Below are positions 62,842-64,000 of a stretch of 64,000 bases of DNA, piece after piece. Positions within the stretch are counted from its first letter, which is position 1. Each line of letters opens with the position of its first letter. A model generated the notes under the pieces. It made no database searches and was not told the origin of the DNA. It saw only the letters and a program-made list of their open reading frames with translations. The stretch comes from Sphingomonadales bacterium (GTDB lineage Bacteria; Pseudomonadota; Alphaproteobacteria; Sphingomonadales; Sphingomonadaceae): contig JADJAC010000008.1 of the NCBI GenBank assembly GCA_016704425.1, positions 1 through 64,000 on the forward strand. The letters are read 5' to 3'. Both the position numbers and the translations under genes were made by a program.

Positions 62842-63915
62842 CTAGTTGATCGTAACCTGGAAATAGAGCGTCCGGGTGGTGCCCGCAGCAATAGTTCCCA
62901 AAGTCCCGCTCAGTGTCCCGGCCGCTACTGATCCGCCTGCCGTGCCGTCAAGGTTGCATGTCCCGGTTGGCGTTGACCCCGTATAGGTCCCGTTGAGGAA
63001 GCTGCTCGCGGTCACAAAACTTGTCTGTGCGGGCAGCGGGTCGCTGATCGTGACGCTGTTGGCCGATGCGCTGCCCGCCGCGTTCTGCACGACAATGCAA
63101 TATTCGACCACCGCGCCCGGGATGAGCTTGGGATTTGTTGAACCGTTTACCGGATCGGAAACGACCCGGCTTTGCTTGGTGACAGTCAAGGAAGGAGCCG
63201 ATACGGTATAATCGTCATCGTCACTGGCTTTGCCGTCGCGCGCACCGTCACCGGATGCCGGTCCTGCAGCGTCCGCAAACACGGTATCCATTGCTGCAGT
63301 ATTGGCCCCAGACGTTTCGGTGATGACAGCGCCCTGGCTGCCAGCGCCGCTGCCTGAGCGCGCCTGCGCGACGAGAGTAACACCGGCAACATCTCCGTTC
63401 GCGCTCGTGAGCGGAACATTACCAACGATGAAGACCGTGCGCGACGCATCCGCCGCGATTTCATCGAGGTAGGTTACGGCCTGATCCGTACCGGCATCAT
63501 ATGACCCGTTGCCGTTGGTATCGACGAACATGCCAAGCCCGGTCAGATCGAAATTGTCCGTTCCGCCGTGAGCGGCCGTTCCGCCAGAAAGCTGGGCTGC
63601 CGTCAGGCCAAGGTCGATCGTATCGTTCGATGAATTGGTGACGGTAAAGCTCGTTACCTGGGCCGAAGATCCCGGTGCAACTGAAGTTGTGGCGGATCCC
63701 ACTTCCGCGACAGTCAGTGTGATCTTCCGATCGACCGTTATGTTGTTGGACGCGTTGATCGCCGTCTGGGCGACGCCGCCCACCTGATAATTCAGGGTAG
63801 CGGTGTTCGTGATCGTAGCCCCTGCAGCAGTGCCTGCAGCAAGCGCGGGTGTTGCCCCGAGCACGCCGGCCGTCACGCCGCTGGCCACTGCCAGTATTTT
63901 GATAATATTACTCAT
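62842..63915 (-). CDS. Secreted DUF11-type surface protein
   Basis: 357 residues from ATG 63915, which has AGGAACGGA upstream; the frame extends 17 codons further but these contain no signal. The signal peptide (KILAVASGVTAGVLGATPALA) is followed by TITNTATLNYQVGGVAQT, an opening shared in style with the giant protein downstream, then acidic Ca-binding-like VDTNGNGSYDAG, and a C-terminal DUF11 repeat (LTVTKQSRVVSDPVNGST, IPGAVVEYCIVVQNAAG, TISDPLPAQTSFV). It may form a surface layer or be displayed by the barrel protein. It is the first gene of the pair. Confidence 0.83.
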   Translation of the reverse strand: MSNIIKILAVASGVTAGVLGATPALAAGTAAGATITNTATLNYQVGGVAQTAINASNNITVDRKITLTVAEVGSATTSVAPGSSAQVTSFTVTNSSNDTIDLGLTAAQLSGGTAAHGGTDNFDLTGLGMFVDTNGNGSYDAGTDQAVTYLDEIAADASRTVFIVGNVPLTSANGDVAGVTLVAQARSGSGAGSQGAVITETSGANTAAMDTVFADAAGPASGDGARDGKASDDDDYTVSAPSLTVTKQSRVVSDPVNGSTNPKLIPGAVVEYCIVVQNAAGSASANSVTISDPLPAQTSFVTASSFLNGTYTGSTPTGTCNLDGTAGGSVAAGTLSGTLGTIAAGTTRTLYFQVTIN

Positions 63916-64000
63916 TTTTTCCGTTCCTGTCTTTACGGATGTGCCTTTTGCCCCTCCCGCTGGCACACGTTGGCGGGTGTGTTTTTTCAGCGGACGACGC

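Overview
The window looks like a chromosomal or plasmid-derived segment of an alphaproteobacterium of the order Sphingomonadales. The evidence is the order rodZ-like, cpoB, tilS, ftsH, the class II DAHP synthase, the valine-degradation operon, the DUF11/outer-membrane-barrel pair and a carotenoid-oxygenase/TetR pair, all written in sphingomonad-style sequence. I cannot name a genus from sequence alone.

Three zones differ in character. (1) 1-15.97 kb is a mobile-element graveyard. It holds an IS256-family remnant, then a glycyl radical enzyme, its activating enzyme and an aldehyde dehydrogenase, all riddled with frameshifts. Next come an ArsR-type regulator cut by an intact IS3-family element, an EmrA/NodT-type efflux pair with no inner-membrane pump, a small minus-strand operon (HdeD-like, DUF2147, YegS-like lipid kinase), a frameshifted IS256-family element, and a head-to-head scar of a TRIC-type channel gene and a LysR gene, both missing their 5' halves. 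(2) About 15.9-31.1 kb is bracketed by two directly repeated att-like cassettes. Each has an identical 25-bp repeat exactly 64 bp from a tRNA-Lys 3' half, and together they define a ~15.1 kb unit. Inside are a 5'-truncated PHA-system gene, acsA, an IS1380-family element, a secreted protein of unknown function, a NarL-type sensor kinase/response regulator, an autotransporter with a Pro-Thr linker, a prolyl-4-hydroxylase-like 2OG oxygenase, an MreB paralogue, an Rnk-like protein and an IS3-family element. (3) From about 31.3 kb to the end the DNA looks like ordinary host chromosome: tRNA-Glu, aroG, a DUF1996 protein, carotenoid oxygenase with TetR, ftsH/tilS/cpoB/rodZ-like, the valine operon with its LysR regulator, rarA, PadR, a glycosyltransferase, an EEP-fold phosphohydrolase and two large DUF11 surface proteins.

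The most interesting unit is in zone 2. Near-identical GC-rich palindromes (core CCCCTGAACAGGGG) lie in the divergent promoter region between the secreted protein and the sensor kinase (two copies, one per promoter), in front of the autotransporter, and upstream of the MreB paralogue. This suggests one regulon run by the local two-component system. The regulon includes an autotransporter with a long Pro-Thr linker directly followed by a prolyl-hydroxylase-like enzyme, so the linker may be hydroxylated before export. This is inference, but both parts are plainly visible in the sequence.

In zone 3 the valine operon is complete from isobutyryl-CoA to methylmalonate semialdehyde. It is extended by a second enoyl-CoA hydratase and two adjacent acyl-CoA dehydrogenase genes, all with overlapping start and stop codons. 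No CRISPR array, rRNA or integrase gene was found.
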